In this document: piece after piece, positions 16,501-24,257 of the stretch
Position numbering within the stretch: position 1 is the stretch's first letter
How the letters are laid out: each line of letters opens with the position of its first letter
DNA from: an uncultured Porphyromonas sp.
GTDB taxonomy: Bacteria > Bacteroidota > Bacteroidia > Bacteroidales > Porphyromonadaceae
Length of the DNA stretch: 29,682 nt
Direction: 5' to 3'
Assembly (NCBI RefSeq): GCF_915070105.1
Contig: NZ_CAJZFJ010000024.1
Location: forward strand, 1-29,682
The notes under the pieces: generated by a model
Seen by the model: only the letters and a program-made list of their open reading frames with translations
Database searches by the model: none
What the model was told of the DNA's origin: nothing
Program-made: the position numbers and the translations under genes

Positions 16501-16583
16501 ATCTGTGCAGATAGGCTCTGTAGGCTGAGCGAGACGTATCCTACGACGAGGATGAGGCGTCTGATATTCTTCTTTGTCGTCAT
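13566..16583 (-). CDS. Large secreted TPR-repeat protein
   Basis: The 1005-residue product starts with a signal peptide (RRLILVVGYVSLSLQSLSAQ) and then consists almost wholly of tetratricopeptide helices. Examples are PEAAYQSALLAFSSSTPEQAL, DGHIPLTEESYALGTSLYTL and repeated segments of the type KYPDSQYARLASMERAMLAY and RYPDSDEARSALSDLRNIY, which resemble the TPRs of BamD and CpoB (YbgF). It is predicted to be periplasmic and to act as a binding scaffold. It is followed at 13 bp by a barrel gene, a pairing that suggests a joint envelope role. A 113-bp gap separates it from rnz. I cannot name its substrate or partner. Confidence 0.85.
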   Translation of the reverse strand: MTTKKNIRRLILVVGYVSLSLQSLSAQISDPHPERGRLTELQIAFAGHNYLGYQHDLPRLPQLPMLTEHTAYREAIARIMTEERSPEEVLNRYLKEYPLDLDRPSAQLLLGLVYLNQGLYPLAEDQLLKGDTKLLPPHEAAQHDLALGYLYLRDQRRKPLLDEAQVLLENATHDTSIVGEQALLYLGSVAWAKGDLQRAQRLFSDQRYSPELAPEAAYQSALLAFSSSTPEQALARAAELNRTYPAMAERPALRSLIGQTYFRQGNYAEAVRQLQPLQDIDGHIPLTEESYALGTSLYTLGQYQQAVSPLSVAADSKEAIGAQSLFLLGNTQLKLRNNNEAALAYSAAGEHPAAIEQVREYALYNAILLNDQTQRSNFGKTIRMAEQFITTFPNSKYRPEILRLMKDIFLTTKDYAQSLATLERLTVNTSELKEAKQYILLRLGENALTQKQYPESEKYLTRAIDAGSTTAYTAQAYLLRAITHLERENFAQAEADATKSIAQSSTIPLAYYIQGYARYNTKQYGSAYQAFDSYTNKAPREEVARRVDALSRMGDCLLIQKKKAEALALYRRANELTPEGSDEAVYRIAEIYGDWGQYAKQTEALDQLLKTHKSSTYVPQALYNKGRALILSKAPMEQAEAPLLQLIEKYPDSQYARLASMERAMLAYNSGKHDQAIAAYKSLIARYPDSDEARSALSDLRNIYIDLDKIDEYAAYTSTLGNRLSPSEEERAHLQFLSLESRYKKDKLSAASDLENFIRVYPNSRETPRAQLLLAGVYSTTDRTHEAIALYTSLSSPARSLDLRIPALEALTELYKQSGESAKQLDCWAKLYAIEGLEAPQHIRYGVRLSQVAYEQKDYRRAKSTASTLLGRSDLSTSSREELQLLIGKSEEASGATAAALKAYEPLLKSTDSPSGAEGYIRHASLLLQTNKPKEAKKELDSFIAKGTSQQYWLARAFLLLADCYHRMGDTYVAKQYVESLQANYKGTEEDIKQMISERLDTYSK

Positions 16584-16696
16584 ACGAATCTTCGGATGTA
16601 CGTGGCTCGGCGACTATCAATGAATCTCTAGGGATACGGCCTTTGTTGACCTCAGCTCCACCTAGGGAGGTGAAGTGCCGAGTAGGATGAGAGTAC

Positions 16697-17611
16697 TTAG
16701 AGGGAGAGCGTCATCCCCTCATTCGCCGCTAGCGTCTGAGGGAAGATCGCTTGCGCCTCCCTGAGTAGGGGCGCAGGGTTAGGGTAGCGAGCAGAGTAGT
16801 GCCCGATGAGGAGCTGCCGCACCTCAGCATCTCTGGCGATGAGTGCAGCTTGCTCGGCAGTGCTATGCCCAGTCTCCCGGGCACGTGCGGAGCGATCCTG
16901 TAGGAAGGTCGCTTCGTGATAGAGTAGATCTACACACCTCACGAGAGGGATGAGACTCGGATTGTAGGCAGTGTCGGAGCAGTAGGCATAGCTACGAGCA
17001 GGCTTACCAGCCTCGGTGAGGCGACTGTTGGGGATGATAGTTCCCTCCTCGGTCTCGAAGTCCTTGCCCTCTCGGAGCATCGCATAGTAGCTCCGTGGCA
17101 CTCCATAGAAGTCACACGAGGCTCTGTCGATATGTCGCATCGTCACCCGCTCCTGTAGGTGGTAGCCCATACAGGGTAGCCCATGCTTTAGAGGTAGGGT
17201 TGTGACGAGGACTGAGCGGTCTTCGTAGGCAACGACGGGAGTCCGATCATCTAGGACGTGGATCTCGATTTCGTAGCCGAGATACTGCTTGTTCTGCTCA
17301 ATAAACGGAGTGAGGAAGGTATCTAGTCCTTTTGGCCCATAGATGGGAAGTGCTCTCCTCCTGCCCAGTAGGCCTAGTGTGGAGAGCAAGCCAGGTAGAC
17401 CGAAGCAGTGATCTCCGTGTAGGTGGGAGATGAAGATCGCCACTAGTCGGCCAAAGTCTAAGCGCTGCAGACGTAGCTGTCTCTGAGCACCCTCCCCGCA
17501 GTCGATCATGAAGAGCTTGTCCCGCAGCTCTACGACCTGTGAGGTAGGGTAGTGCGCTACGGTCGGTAGGGCAGACCCACAGCCTAGGATATGTACCTTG
17601 AAGTCACTCAT
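16697..17611 (-). CDS. rnz: Ribonuclease Z (tRNA 3' endonuclease)
   Basis: The 304-residue cytoplasmic enzyme removes 3' trailers from tRNA precursors. It is a metallo-beta-lactamase-fold protein with all expected zinc ligands visible: the HLHGDH motif (H63, H65, D67, H68), H143 in LKHGLPCMG, D213 in YCSDTAY and H271 in LIGHYSARY. GHSTAEQAA at 249-257 matches the RNase Z family signature. Length is typical. It lies 15 bp downstream of rseP in the same operon. Two of three tRNA genes in this window lack an encoded CCA and would be natural substrates. Confidence 0.96.
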   Translation of the reverse strand: MSDFKVHILGCGSALPTVAHYPTSQVVELRDKLFMIDCGEGAQRQLRLQRLDFGRLVAIFISHLHGDHCFGLPGLLSTLGLLGRRRALPIYGPKGLDTFLTPFIEQNKQYLGYEIEIHVLDDRTPVVAYEDRSVLVTTLPLKHGLPCMGYHLQERVTMRHIDRASCDFYGVPRSYYAMLREGKDFETEEGTIIPNSRLTEAGKPARSYAYCSDTAYNPSLIPLVRCVDLLYHEATFLQDRSARARETGHSTAEQAALIARDAEVRQLLIGHYSARYPNPAPLLREAQAIFPQTLAANEGMTLSL

Positions 17612-17626
17612 CGTATAGCGAAGGCC

Positions 17627-18946
17627 TTACTTGAAGAAGGCTCGATAGATGTCGTTCCCGTTGGCGTAGAGCATCAGTGCCATCAGTAGGACAAGCCCCA
17701 CGGTCTGGATATAGGTCATAGCCTTGTCGCTAAGTGGCTTCCTACGTATCATCTCTATAATGATGAATAGGATGTGCCCACCATCGAGCGCAGGGATCGG
17801 AAGGATATTCATCACCGCAAGGATGATCGAGAGGAAGGCTGTAATCGACCAGAAGCTCTGCCAATCAAAGCTGGAGGGGAAGAGCTTGCCCATCGTGCCT
17901 AGGCCACCCATCTGCCGAGCTCCTTCTCTGGTGAAGATATACTTCAGGCCACTGATATAGCTTGAGGTCGTCTGTATGGCTCGGTCGATACCAGCTGGTA
18001 CGGCAGAGAGAATATTGTAGCTCACGTGCTCTATGGGATAGAGGTGCTCTGCACTCTGTAGCAGTACCCCTATGTTTCCGAGGGAGTCGAGCTGTACCCT
18101 CTGTGCTATCGGGCTGCCGGAGCGGTCGATGAGGAGCTGTACCTCATGTCCCTTCCTAGCTTGTAGTGCCTGCTGTACCTCGGCGATGTCCGAGCAGACT
18201 AAGCTATCCACGCCGATGATGTGATCGCCATGCTGTAGTAGGCCCTTGGCTGGACTCGTAGGCATCACAGAGTCGATGACGAAGGGTAGACGCAGTGCGC
18301 CGAAGCCTTCCTCGGCCTTCAGTAGTCGAGTCATCATATCCTCGGGGATAGGGATCACTCGCTCCTCTGTACCACGGCGAACAGTGACACTCTTGGCCTT
18401 GATCAGGGAGGAGATAAAGCGAGAGTCAAGGACATTAGGTGACACCCGGTCATCGACACGTAGGATCACATCTCCATCCTCGAAGCCTACGGACTTCGCT
18501 GTCTCAGAGAAGGTCATCCCTGCTGTTACTCGATCACTGGGTAGTACCTTGTTCCCCCAGACGAGTATGATACCCGTATAGATAATGAAGGCTAGGATCA
18601 CATTGAAGAGTACACCGCCAGCCATGATCATGAGGCGGGCGAAGGCACTCTTGCTACGGAATTCATCAGGCTTAGGCTCACTCTTCATCGCATCGGTGTC
18701 CATGGACTCATCGATCATCCCTGCTATCTTGCAGTAGCCCCCGAGAGGGAGCCAACCGATACCATAGGTCGTACCACTACGCTTGGAGGTCCACTTGCAG
18801 AGTGAGAACCAAGGGTTAAAGAAGAGGTAGAACTTCTCCACTCGTGCTCCGAAGAAGCGAGCCATCGAGTAGTGCCCCAGTTCGTGTATAAAGACGAGGA
18901 TTGAGAGGGAGAAGAGAAGCTGAAGTATACGAATCGTTATATCCAT
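17627..18946 (-). CDS. rseP: Site-2 intramembrane zinc metalloprotease RseP
   Basis: The 439-residue inner-membrane protease cuts membrane-anchored regulators such as anti-sigma factors. HELGH at residues 21-25 in the first transmembrane segment supplies the zinc ligands and catalytic glutamate, and the third ligand is D388 in NILPIPALDGGH. PDZ-like regions lie at about 135-210 and 220-295 (GFEDGDVILRVDD and GLLQHGDHIIGVD). A last hydrophobic segment precedes the C-terminus. Substrates in this organism are unknown; no anti-sigma factor gene is adjacent. It follows dxr by 22 bp, an order common in bacteria. Confidence 0.95.
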   Translation of the reverse strand: MDITIRILQLLFSLSILVFIHELGHYSMARFFGARVEKFYLFFNPWFSLCKWTSKRSGTTYGIGWLPLGGYCKIAGMIDESMDTDAMKSEPKPDEFRSKSAFARLMIMAGGVLFNVILAFIIYTGIILVWGNKVLPSDRVTAGMTFSETAKSVGFEDGDVILRVDDRVSPNVLDSRFISSLIKAKSVTVRRGTEERVIPIPEDMMTRLLKAEEGFGALRLPFVIDSVMPTSPAKGLLQHGDHIIGVDSLVCSDIAEVQQALQARKGHEVQLLIDRSGSPIAQRVQLDSLGNIGVLLQSAEHLYPIEHVSYNILSAVPAGIDRAIQTTSSYISGLKYIFTREGARQMGGLGTMGKLFPSSFDWQSFWSITAFLSIILAVMNILPIPALDGGHILFIIIEMIRRKPLSDKAMTYIQTVGLVLLMALMLYANGNDIYRAFFK

Positions 18947-18968
18947 TGCTTTGTCGGTAGGGGGAATT

Positions 18969-20141
18969 CTAATGTCTTGCTAGCCACTCTGTGCTGTGCC
19001 TACGTACCTCTAGGTCTATCCCCTCTAGGCTCTCGAGGTCGTAGTGCGGAGTGGTGGTGTGGGTGGTGAGCGCATGCTCTATCAGCTCACTCATTCGCCT
19101 AAAGCCTATGCGCCCCTCTAAGAACGCAGCTACGGCGATCTCATTGGCTGCATTGAGCACACAGGGTGCTGTCCCTCCTCGGTGGATCGCCTCATAGGCT
19201 AGTCCAAGGTTTGGGAACGTCTCCATATCGGGGCGCTCAAAGGTAAAGCTGTACTGGGTGAAGTCTAGGCGAGGGTAGCTATTGGCTACACGCTCTGTCA
19301 GGCCTAAGGCATAGCTAATCGGTAGGCGCATATCTGGCTGACCGAGCTGAGCCTTGATCGAGCCGTCATGGAACTGCACCATCGAGTGAATGATACTCTG
19401 TGGATGCACCAGGATCTCTATATCCTCGGGGCTAACGTCGAAGAGCCAACGAGCCTCGATCATCTCAAGTCCCTTGTTCATGAGCGAGGCTGAGTCGATC
19501 GTGACCTTGGCTCCCATGACCCAGTTGGGATGTCGTAGGGCTTGCTCTACGGTGACTTGCTCGAGTTCTGTGGCGCTATAGCCACGAAAGGGGCCTCCAG
19601 AGGCCGTTAGTAGGATCTTCTCGACTGAGGACTCCGTGCCCTCACCCTCCCCTACGAGGCACTGGTAGATAGCCGAGTGCTCCGAGTCTACGGGGATAAT
19701 GCGCGCTTGATGAGCCTTTGCTTCTCGGATAATCAGCTCACCAGCGACGACGAGGGTCTCCTTGTTCGCCAGCGCAATGGTCTTACCCGCACGGATTGCA
19801 GCCATCGTAGGGCGTAGCCCCGCATAGCCGACCATAGCTGTCAGTACGATGTCTATATCGGGGTGCTGGACAGCCTCCTCGATAGCCGTACTACCAGCAT
19901 AGACCTCTATCCCGAGGGGAGATAGGGCTGTGTGGACGGGGACGTATAGGCTCTCGTCTGCGATCACGACAGCACGTGGATGGAACTCCCGAGCCTGTGC
20001 GATCAGTAGGTCCACACTGCTACGTGCTACGAGAAGCGTAGCCTCAAACTCCTCCCTATGATCTCGAATGATATCTAAGGCCTGCGTCCCGATAGAGCCT
20101 GTCGAGCCCAGCAGTGCGATACGTCTCTTTGGTCCTTTCAC
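18969..20141 (-). CDS. dxr: 1-deoxy-D-xylulose 5-phosphate reductoisomerase
   Basis: The enzyme makes 2-C-methyl-D-erythritol 4-phosphate, the first committed step of the MEP isoprenoid pathway, with NADPH and a divalent metal. The Rossmann loop LLGSTGSIGTQ is at residues 10-20. ALANKETLV, PVDSEHSAIYQ (metal-binding D and E) and the SASLMNKGLEMIEARWLF segment are all present. I choose the GTG at 20141 as start, giving 390 residues. It overlaps the pepT stop as TAGTG, and the next upstream start (ATG at 20186) would add 15 unconserved residues and overlap pepT by 46 bp. The length then fits the family. Confidence 0.94.
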   Translation of the reverse strand: MKGPKRRIALLGSTGSIGTQALDIIRDHREEFEATLLVARSSVDLLIAQAREFHPRAVVIADESLYVPVHTALSPLGIEVYAGSTAIEEAVQHPDIDIVLTAMVGYAGLRPTMAAIRAGKTIALANKETLVVAGELIIREAKAHQARIIPVDSEHSAIYQCLVGEGEGTESSVEKILLTASGGPFRGYSATELEQVTVEQALRHPNWVMGAKVTIDSASLMNKGLEMIEARWLFDVSPEDIEILVHPQSIIHSMVQFHDGSIKAQLGQPDMRLPISYALGLTERVANSYPRLDFTQYSFTFERPDMETFPNLGLAYEAIHRGGTAPCVLNAANEIAVAAFLEGRIGFRRMSELIEHALTTHTTTPHYDLESLEGIDLEVRRHSTEWLARH

Positions 20142-21385
20142 TAGGCTTCGGTGACTAGGTGAACGAGCGTCTCTACCGCACGACACATCGTGTCTAGTGA
20201 GGCATACTCATACTTGCCGTGGAAGTTCGCTCCACCGGTGAAGAGGTTGGGGCAGGGTAGTCCCATATAGGAGAGACGTGCCCCGTCAGTCCCTCCTCGT
20301 ATGGGAGAGATACGAGGGGTGACACCTGCTAGGGTCATAGCCTGCTTGGCACGCTCGATCATTTCAGCATGTGGCGCTACCTGATCATACATATTGTAGT
20401 AGCTATCCTTGATCTCTACCTGTATGACAGGACGCTTGTAGGCGGCATTGATCTCGGCTGCGATCTGCTCGAGGTAGGTCTTCTTCTCCTCAAAGAGGCC
20501 ACGGTTATGGTCACGGATGATGTACTCGGCCTCTGCACGCTCTACGTCACCGCTGAAGTGGGTCAAGTGGTAGAAGCCCTCATAGCCCTCCGTGAACTCG
20601 GGGCGTGCATAGTGGGGGAGTGAGGCATGCAGGAGGTAGATCACCTCAATGGCATTGACCAGCTTCCCCTTGGCATAGCCCGGGTGGATACTACGCCCTG
20701 TGGCGACTACCTTGGCAGAGGCTGCGTTGAAGTTCTCATACTCCAATTCGCCCTCTCGTCCTCCATCTACAGTGAAGGCAAAGTCCGCTCCGAACTTCTT
20801 CACGTCGAAGTGATCTACACCTGCTCCGATCTCCTCATCGGGTGTGAAGCCGATGCAGATCTTGCCGTGTGGGAGCTCGGGGTGAGCCATGATATAGCGT
20901 ACAGCCTCCATGATCTCAGCCACACCTGCCTTGTCGTCAGCTCCTAGGAGGGTCGTCCCATCTGTGGTGATGAGGGTGTGCCCTAGTAGCTCCATGAGCT
21001 CTGGGAACTCTCGTGCTGTGAGCTCTGCTGTCGTACCTAGAGGGATAGCCTCACCTGCGTAGTCCTCGATGATCTGAGGGTGTACATCCTGCCCAGAGAA
21101 GTCAGGGCTCGTGTCCACATGTGCGATCAGCCCTAGTGCAGGACGATCCTCATAGCCTGCTGTGGCAGATATCTGTGCTAGGACATATCCCTTGGGCTCT
21201 AGGCTCACACTGGTGACTCCTAGCTCTAGGAGCTGGTCGTGTAGCAGGCGCAGTAGGGTGAACTGCTTCTCTGTGGAGGGATAGCTGGTACTCTTGGGGT
21301 CGCTCTGGGTGTCGATCGCTACATAGCTGAGAAAGCGGTCGAGCAGGGACTGACGTATCTGATGGGCTATGGATGGTTGGTTCAT
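20141..21385 (-). CDS. pepT: Peptidase T (tripeptide aminopeptidase)
   Basis: The 414-residue cytoplasmic M20-family metallopeptidase removes the N-terminal residue from tripeptides using two zinc ions. Ligand motifs are visible: AHVDTSPDFSG (H89, D91), LGADDKAGVAEI, TPDEEIGAGVDHFD and, near the C-terminus, IRGGTDGARLSYMGLPCPNLFTG written here only by its key residues GGTDG and PNLFTGG. Length is typical. Its ATG overlaps the stop of the upstream TPR gene (ATGA), and its TAG overlaps the dxr GTG start, so translation of the three genes is likely coupled. Peptide use fits an asaccharolytic lifestyle, which is inference. Confidence 0.96.
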   Translation of the reverse strand: MNQPSIAHQIRQSLLDRFLSYVAIDTQSDPKSTSYPSTEKQFTLLRLLHDQLLELGVTSVSLEPKGYVLAQISATAGYEDRPALGLIAHVDTSPDFSGQDVHPQIIEDYAGEAIPLGTTAELTAREFPELMELLGHTLITTDGTTLLGADDKAGVAEIMEAVRYIMAHPELPHGKICIGFTPDEEIGAGVDHFDVKKFGADFAFTVDGGREGELEYENFNAASAKVVATGRSIHPGYAKGKLVNAIEVIYLLHASLPHYARPEFTEGYEGFYHLTHFSGDVERAEAEYIIRDHNRGLFEEKKTYLEQIAAEINAAYKRPVIQVEIKDSYYNMYDQVAPHAEMIERAKQAMTLAGVTPRISPIRGGTDGARLSYMGLPCPNLFTGGANFHGKYEYASLDTMCRAVETLVHLVTEA

Positions 21386-22578
21386 TTCTTCGCTTCGTTA
21401 TAGAGCTCTTCGTACCTCTTCTCTAGGCCTAGGCGGTAGTAGACGTTGCCCAGCAGATCTCTCACTTGGTCAGGAGAACGCTTGTAGGCGGCTTCTAGGT
21501 GGGGGAGTGACTGACGGAAGTATTCCTTGGCCTTGTGCTCATCGAGCTTGGTGCTGAGGGGCTTGGACAGGAGGGTCACTGCATTGTTGTAGTAGACCTG
21601 CCCGAGGTTGAAGAGGGCATCATAGTTGTCTGGGCTGAGCTGGAGTACCTGCTTGTAGATCTCTGTGGCTCGTGCCCAGTCCTGTGCTAGGAAGTAGACA
21701 TTACCTCGTAGTACTAGGAGGTTGGGGTTCGTTGGGGCGACCTTTAGGGCTCGGTCGATGAGGGCGACGGCCTTGTCGTACTCCTTGCGCGCCTGATGGA
21801 TGGAGATCATCGTCCCGAAGAAGAAGGTGGTCTCTGGGAAGAGCTCCGCCCCACGCTCTAGGATGGGCATAGCACCTAGGGTATCCCCCTCGGCTAGATA
21901 GCTACGTGCGACGAACTGGTAGACCTCGTTGCGGTTGGCTGCTCGATCCTTGTACCGGCTCAGTCGGATGACCTCGGGGTAGAGCTTACCCGTGTAGGCA
22001 GAGACTAGAGCGTAGTAGGTGAGGTTGGCTGTCGTGGAGTCAGCGGGTAAGTTTTGTTCGCCTAGGGGGAGGAGGATGTGCTGGGCACTAAGGGCTGCGG
22101 TGAAGGCATTGACTGCCTCCTGGTAGCTCTTGCGGTCAAGCCAGAAGAGTCCTGCGCTGTAGATCCTGTCCTTATCCTCCTTCACGTAGTCCTGTACCTT
22201 CTTGAGGTACTTTAGGCTGATGCGCCCAGTCTTGTCGGGGGTACGCTCTAGGCTGTCGGTCTTCCGCCAGCCGTAGATCTCTGCCACGACAGAGCGGAAC
22301 ATGCTCGCAGTGTCGCCGACCACCCCTGGGGTGATGAGCTTACGATACTCAGCCTTGGATTTGTTGTGTTCGACGAGCCCCATGATATAGTAGGTATAGG
22401 GGTCGTTCTTCGTTTCCTCGTGTGCTGCAGCCTCTCGGAGTAGCCTATCGATCTCTGCGAAGTTGGGCTTTTCACTCTGTAGCAGGCGATCAGCGGCACG
22501 TACATTGCTACGCTGTGCTACCCCACGATAGGAGGTGAGGAGGCAGAGCGTCGCGATGCAGGCAAGATACTTTCTCAT
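21382..22578 (-). CDS. Secreted TPR-repeat protein, first gene of the pepT-dxr-rseP-rnz operon
   Basis: The product (398 residues) has a signal peptide (MRKYLACIATLCLLTSYRGVAQ) and tetratricopeptide repeats, clearest at residues about 230-350 (PNLLVLRGNVYFLAQDWARA and PDNYDALFNLGQVYYNNAV). It is predicted periplasmic. A longer reading from ATG 22608 is possible. I prefer ATG 22578 because it begins exactly at a good signal peptide and because the -7 box at 22612-22619 places the transcript start near 22605, leaving the upstream ATG at or outside the mRNA. The stop overlaps the pepT start (ATGA). Its link to the metabolic genes behind it is unexplained. Confidence 0.85.
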   Translation of the reverse strand: MRKYLACIATLCLLTSYRGVAQRSNVRAADRLLQSEKPNFAEIDRLLREAAAHEETKNDPYTYYIMGLVEHNKSKAEYRKLITPGVVGDTASMFRSVVAEIYGWRKTDSLERTPDKTGRISLKYLKKVQDYVKEDKDRIYSAGLFWLDRKSYQEAVNAFTAALSAQHILLPLGEQNLPADSTTANLTYYALVSAYTGKLYPEVIRLSRYKDRAANRNEVYQFVARSYLAEGDTLGAMPILERGAELFPETTFFFGTMISIHQARKEYDKAVALIDRALKVAPTNPNLLVLRGNVYFLAQDWARATEIYKQVLQLSPDNYDALFNLGQVYYNNAVTLLSKPLSTKLDEHKAKEYFRQSLPHLEAAYKRSPDQVRDLLGNVYYRLGLEKRYEELYNEAKK

Positions 22579-22611
22579 ATTGATCGTCTTGTCAAAAAAA
22601 TTATGCAATCA

Positions 22612-22619
22612 CAAAGATA
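22612..22619 (-). promoter_or_regulatory. Promoter -7 box of the TPR-pepT-dxr-rseP-rnz operon
   Basis: On the minus strand TATCTTTG (22619 down to 22612) matches TAnnTTTG. No clear TTTG is at the -33 position. It decides the start codon of the first gene. Confidence 0.6.
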
Positions 22620-22649
22620 CGATATTGTAAAGGAATAGGTATAAGTAAA

Positions 22650-22682
22650 CCCCCACAGGAGGAGCTAGTCCTCGTGTGGGGG
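22650..22682 (-). terminator. Terminator of the 22743-23447 barrel gene
   Basis: CCCCCACA (22650-22657) pairs with TGTGGGGG (22675-22682) and the inner AGGA with TCCT, 13 pairs with one mismatch. On the minus strand the stem is followed by GTTTACTTATACC, a T-rich tail. Confidence 0.75.
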
Positions 22683-22689
22683 CTGGTGG

Positions 22690-22721
22690 ATACACGCTCA
22701 CCCCTTTGGGGCGGTGTGTAT
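22690..22721 (-). terminator. Second hairpin after the barrel gene
   Basis: ATACAC (22690-22695) and GTGTAT (22716-22721) enclose CCCC-TTT-GGGG with a small bulge. It lies between the barrel stop and the main terminator and may stabilise the 3' end. Confidence 0.4.
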
Positions 22722-22742
22722 GCCATGGGTAGGGGGGCTTGA

Positions 22743-23447
22743 CTAGAAGGTCACCCCTAGCTTGATGGAGAGGCCACTCATGTTAGCTGTTGTGGTGGCA
22801 TTATTGAGCGTGCCGATCTTGACAGACTGAGAGCCGTACCCGATGCTGAACGTGTACTTCTTCACGGCCACTCCGAGAGCAGCAGAGAAGTATAGCCCGC
22901 TGAGCTGTGAGTTCGTTAGCCCTGCACTGTAGCCGAGCTTGAGGTCAGCAAAGGGCGTGAAGTACTCTGTCCCGAGTGGGAGTATTCCACGTCCGTGAGC
23001 GTAGATGGGCAGGAGCCAGAAGCTCTTGCTATCAGCTGCATACTTCCAGCTTGAGAAGTTGAGACCGATACCAGCACCGAGGTAGATGTGGCGGTTGATG
23101 TAGGCACCTACGGAGGGTAGGAGCTCTAGACGCATGTCCTTACCGAAGCCCGTGATACCAAGCTCTGCATGAGCCCCTAGGAGAGGGTAGTTACGATCTA
23201 GGTAGATGATCTGGCGCTCCTGCTGGGGAGCCTTCTCACGTGTGATACGGCTGATCTCATCGGCTGTATAGATGAAGATAGAGCCATCACGAGCCTGGAT
23301 CTTTACTCGCTGGCCTGGGATCTGCTCTATGATGGTACCATAGATGACGCTACCATTCTTGAGGTGTACAGCCTCTACGGTCTTCTGGGCAAAGGAGAGC
23401 TGTACGCAGGCGAAAAGCCCTAGGGCTAGGAGCAATAATCTCTTCAT
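22743..23447 (-). CDS. Small outer-membrane beta-barrel protein
   Basis: The 234-residue product has a signal peptide (MKRLLLLALGLFACVQLSFAQ). A short N-terminal domain follows (LKNGSVIYGTIIEQ and IYTADEISRITRE), a beta-type module that Bacteroidota often place before barrels. From residue about 85 the sequence alternates glycine- and aromatic-rich strands (AYINRHIYLGAGIGLNFSSW, LYFSAALGVAVKKYTFSIGY) and ends LSIKLGVTF with the terminal phenylalanine of outer-membrane proteins. A barrel of eight to ten strands is plausible. It has its own promoter and terminator. Function is unknown. Confidence 0.85.
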   Translation of the reverse strand: MKRLLLLALGLFACVQLSFAQKTVEAVHLKNGSVIYGTIIEQIPGQRVKIQARDGSIFIYTADEISRITREKAPQQERQIIYLDRNYPLLGAHAELGITGFGKDMRLELLPSVGAYINRHIYLGAGIGLNFSSWKYAADSKSFWLLPIYAHGRGILPLGTEYFTPFADLKLGYSAGLTNSQLSGLYFSAALGVAVKKYTFSIGYGSQSVKIGTLNNATTTANMSGLSIKLGVTF

Positions 23448-23866
23448 TCTGTTGTTAGGTGTTTAATTTGTTTTGTTCTATTCAGTCTTATTCACTAGCT
23501 CTGCCTCCCCAGCTAATGGAAGGGGTGCTGCTAGCTCTATTAAGACAAAGATAGTGACTTTCCCCTTAATATGGGTTCTCCTTACCTTATCGTTTTCTCC
23601 TTCCTTTGTGTCTTGCACCTTGCTCTATCTGCACTAGAGTGTGGCGATACAGGTCGGTCTAGCATCCCGTAGGATAGCAGTCTTCGGTGGGGCAGTAAGC
23701 TGGAGGGCGAAGGTGAGGCCTATTGCAGGGCTATGTGTCGAGGGCTAGGGCAATAGGTAAGGTGCGATAGCAGGGGGTATAAAAGAGGAAACATCCCAAG
23801 ATACTAACAAGTAATCTCAGAATGCCTCATCAAACAAATACACATCAAAACTATGGAAACCTTTTG
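23448..23866. other. Intergenic region between the barrel gene and tRNA-Gly
   Basis: This 419-bp stretch contains the barrel gene promoter (23546-23553) and an inverted repeat CCTATTGC / GCAATAGG (23719-23726, 23750-23757) with a 23-nt loop. I see no gene and no strong terminator for tRNA-Gly. Confidence 0.5.
23546..23553 (-). promoter_or_regulatory. Promoter -7 box of the small barrel gene
   Basis: On the minus strand TATCTTTG (23553 down to 23546) matches the -7 consensus and would give a leader of about 90 nt. The -33 element is weak. Confidence 0.55.
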
Positions 23867-23942
23867 TGGAGCGGAAGACGGGACTCGAACCCGCGACCCT
23901 AACCTTGGCAAGGTTATGCTCTACCAACTGAGCTACTTCCGC
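23867..23942 (-). tRNA. tRNA-Gly (anticodon GCC), CCA encoded
   Basis: On the minus strand GCGGAAG and CTTCCGC pair as acceptor arms, with a D arm GCTCAGTTGGTAGAGC, an anticodon arm TAACC-TTGCCAA-GGTTA (anticodon GCC) and a T arm GCGGG-TTCGAGT-CCCGT. The discriminator T at 23870 is followed by genomic CCA (23869-23867), unlike the other two tRNAs here. Confidence 0.97.
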
Positions 23943-23990
23943 AGTATGTCAATCTTGCTTCAGGGTGGCTTGCCTTTCCCTTTTGCACTG

Positions 23991-24022
23991 CAAAGGTAAT
24001 GCAAGTTTTTGAACTGACCAAA
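23991..24022 (-). promoter_or_regulatory. tRNA-Gly promoter
   Basis: On the minus strand TTTG (24022-24019), a 20-bp spacer and TACCTTTG (23998-23991) give a near-ideal match, with the same geometry as the tRNA-Pro promoter. Confidence 0.8.
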
Positions 24023-24257
24023 TACTTCCGAAAGTTCTATAGGAAGTCTTGCTAGGACTATTCGCTAAGGTGCATGATAGAGAGGAGGATAGCTTCCCTT
24101 AAGAATTATTCTTCTGAGGCGAGGAAGACTGCTCCATACGTCCCACTCTCACTACTAGGACGACTCATTAGGACTCAAAATGGATACTATGTGGTGAGTT
24201 TTGGGGTATCCGTTCACGGAGATGGGATGGGCTAGAAGGTATGCAGAGGGTGCCTCT

